The position numbers and the translations under genes were made by a program. From contig CM055103.1 in assembly GCA_029204225.1 (NCBI GenBank), forward strand, positions 19,356,925 through 19,420,924: DNA of 64,000 nt. Reading direction: 5' to 3'. This DNA comes from Diphasiastrum complanatum. Lineage: Eukaryota; Streptophyta; Lycopodiopsida; Lycopodiales; Lycopodiaceae. The notes under the pieces were generated by a model. That model saw nothing but the letters and a program-made list of their open reading frames with translations, was not told the DNA's origin and did no database searches. Positions 62,587 to 64,000 of the stretch are shown one piece after another; the first letter of the stretch is position 1; every line of letters begins with the position of its first letter.

Positions 62587-62993
62587 TGTAGGAAATAGAA
62601 GCCTAAGGATCTAGAATCTTAACTATTCAATCACACAAAGCATTCTCAAAAGAAAGAAAGAGATGGCTAGAAACCCTCTTGTAGAAACTCGTGGACAGCC
62701 AAGGAGAACAGTCAGTATTGCTTACAAAAGTGTCTCATACAAATGGGATGCACACATATATATAGTCCAAGATGACTATCTAACTTCATGACTATTGGCT
62801 ATCCAACTACTTGACTACTGGCTTTCCAGCTACTTGACTATTGGCTTTCCAACTACTTGACTATTGACTATCCAACTTTCTATAAGTTCCATAGAAAGAA
62901 TAAGGTACCTCCAATATGTCAAGTTGGGGTACTTAATGTCACAATTAGGCCTAGTGGACCCATGAGTCCCTACATTCCATTTACATTCCAACA
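62587..62993 (-). repeat. 3' LTR (407 bp) of a minus-strand element running off the window
   Basis: TGTAGGAAATAGAAG... to ...TTACATTCCAACA, TG...CA, with a polypurine tract on minus (TAAGGAGGG) just inside. It begins inside the gypsy RNase H. Five tandem units of about 23 bp (CTACTTGACTATTGGCTTTC) lie at 62780-62880. A TSD cannot be checked because the right end is outside. Confidence 0.75.
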
Positions 62994-62999
62994 CCCTCC

Positions 63000-63111
63000 T
63001 TAAATGGAAATGCATAACATAACATGAAGTAACTTCTCGAAAGAGAAAAATGCAACTTGTTGTCCGAACTTCATGTCGCCAAATAAACTTCGCACCGAAG
63101 TAGTCGAAATC
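63000..63111. other. Internal flank next to the polypurine tract
   Basis: Short, no coding motif. Confidence 0.35.
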
Positions 63112-63774
63112 TCATCCCCAATCATGTCCAACATATAAAAGGAAAAGAATGCGTAATAATGAAGCATCAAGTCGAAGGGTGAGGATTTGCATGCTCCATC
63201 CGAAGTAGGGAACCAACATAAACTCGACAATAAGTCGAAACATGGACTTGTAATCCATCATAGGCTCCCACATCATTCGAAAATACTTCTTACCATAAGG
63301 ACAATAAAAAAGAGTACCAAACTCTTTTGGCATCACATCCTCCCGAACCTTACCATCAATGACTTGCTCACATAGAATAGGCAATGTACCAACATCATGA
63401 TGAAGAGTAAGTGTAGAACCAAAAAAATCAGCAAGAGGTACTGATTTTAAAGAGGCATGTGCCTTCCTTTTGTAGTAAGATATTTCTTTGTTGTCCTGCA
63501 AAGTCTCCAATAGCCGACAAGGAACTGTTATGGGCTGTTCAACACTTTGTTGCCGAAAGTGTTCCCAGCATGGACCATGTTGTCCATAATTTTCCGCAGG
63601 CCGTTCCCAAAGCATAATGGACTGCTCATGATTGAAAATAGGCTGTAAATGACCAAGACAAGATGACTGAACCTGCTGTTCAACGTCTTCATCATAAAAA
63701 TTTGGCAAACTATCAAGAGATGCATCAATGATGGCGTCATCAAAGCTGTCCCTCGAAGAGGTATGGGATGACAT
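63112..63774 (-). CDS. Unidentified 220-residue open frame inside the LTR element
   Basis: Start MSSHTSSRDSFDDAIIDASL at 63774, then an acidic region, LETLQDNKEISYYKRKAHAS and FFGSTLTLHHDVGTLPILCE, ending at 63112 after a hydrophobic tail. No reverse transcriptase, RNase H or envelope motif. It lies next to the 3' LTR, where copia would have RNase H and some gypsy elements carry an extra frame. It may be a captured gene or a second ORF. Codon use is like its neighbours. It could be spurious. Confidence 0.4.
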   Translation of the reverse strand: MSSHTSSRDSFDDAIIDASLDSLPNFYDEDVEQQVQSSCLGHLQPIFNHEQSIMLWERPAENYGQHGPCWEHFRQQSVEQPITVPCRLLETLQDNKEISYYKRKAHASLKSVPLADFFGSTLTLHHDVGTLPILCEQVIDGKVREDVMPKEFGTLFYCPYGKKYFRMMWEPMMDYKSMFRLIVEFMLVPYFGWSMQILTLRLDASLLRILFLLYVGHDWG

Positions 63775-64000
63775 AAAAAATTCTCTCCAAACAAATGCTC
63801 ACTCTTAACACTTTGAACAAAAGTACGAATTGACACATGTTGACTCCCTCCTCGATTAGTACAAAAAGGTTCTAAAGAGTGCTTGAATTTTTCAGCCTTT
63901 GCTAAAACATCAAATTAAAAAGGACATCTGCTCAATGTATCGTTGTTGAGAGATGAAGATTCCAGCCCCATGTGGAAGATCAACAAGAACCCAAGTGTGG
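63775..64000. other. Window end, no gene recognised
   Basis: Continuation of the interior of the right-hand LTR element. Too short to judge. Confidence 0.4.

Overview
This looks like nuclear DNA from a land plant with a large, repeat-rich genome. The evidence is several Ty1-copia lineages primed by initiator tRNA-Met, Ty3-gypsy elements, tRNA-derived SINE-like heads, long CT/GA microsatellites, AT-rich spacers and GT-AG introns. Nothing in it suggests a prokaryote, an organelle or a virus of animals. The species cannot be named from the sequence. Nearly all of the window is transposable-element (TE) debris, much of it nested and broken.

Layout. 1-830: a direct duplication of about 330 bp. 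1.1-6.0 kb: an internally deleted minus-strand copia (1899-4571) beside an unusual Penelope-like reverse transcriptase relic (4654-6020). 6.0-7.4 kb: a compound microsatellite inside a copia gag, then its LTR. 9.5-19.6 kb: decayed gypsy-type gag and protease sequence into which an almost complete copia (11642-17001, 5-bp target duplication CAGAC) has jumped. 19.6-22.4 kb: an intron-containing gene that resembles plant transposase-accessory genes, flanked by arrays of a near-palindrome (GCGTGGATAATCCACGC). 24.0-25.2 kb: a relic with the VGHTHDQIDQ motif that I associate with DUF7869. 25.2-29.3 kb: copia pieces, a gypsy-type LTR carrying a CT tract, and a tandem array of about 150-bp units. 31-38 kb: related plus-strand copia pieces plus a MITE with clear inverted repeats. 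40-44 kb: microsatellites, a possible secreted-peptide first exon and a minus-strand copia gag with its LTR. 44.6-48.1 kb: a plus-strand copia pol split by a 648-bp TG...CA insertion (target duplication CTATG). 49.2-54.1 kb: an LTR with a TGGCGCC primer site and more copia fragments. 56.2-56.6 kb: a gypsy gag scrap. 57.8-58.3 kb: two exons of the only probable host gene, a methyltransferase-like protein. 58.6-62.6 kb: a gypsy element cut by another LTR element that runs off the right edge.

The genes do not form a pathway. Their relations are those of nested insertions. The most useful results are the Penelope-like reverse transcriptase, the palindrome-flanked spliced gene, the DUF7869-like relic, the host-gene exons, and the exact target-site duplications that date the nesting order.
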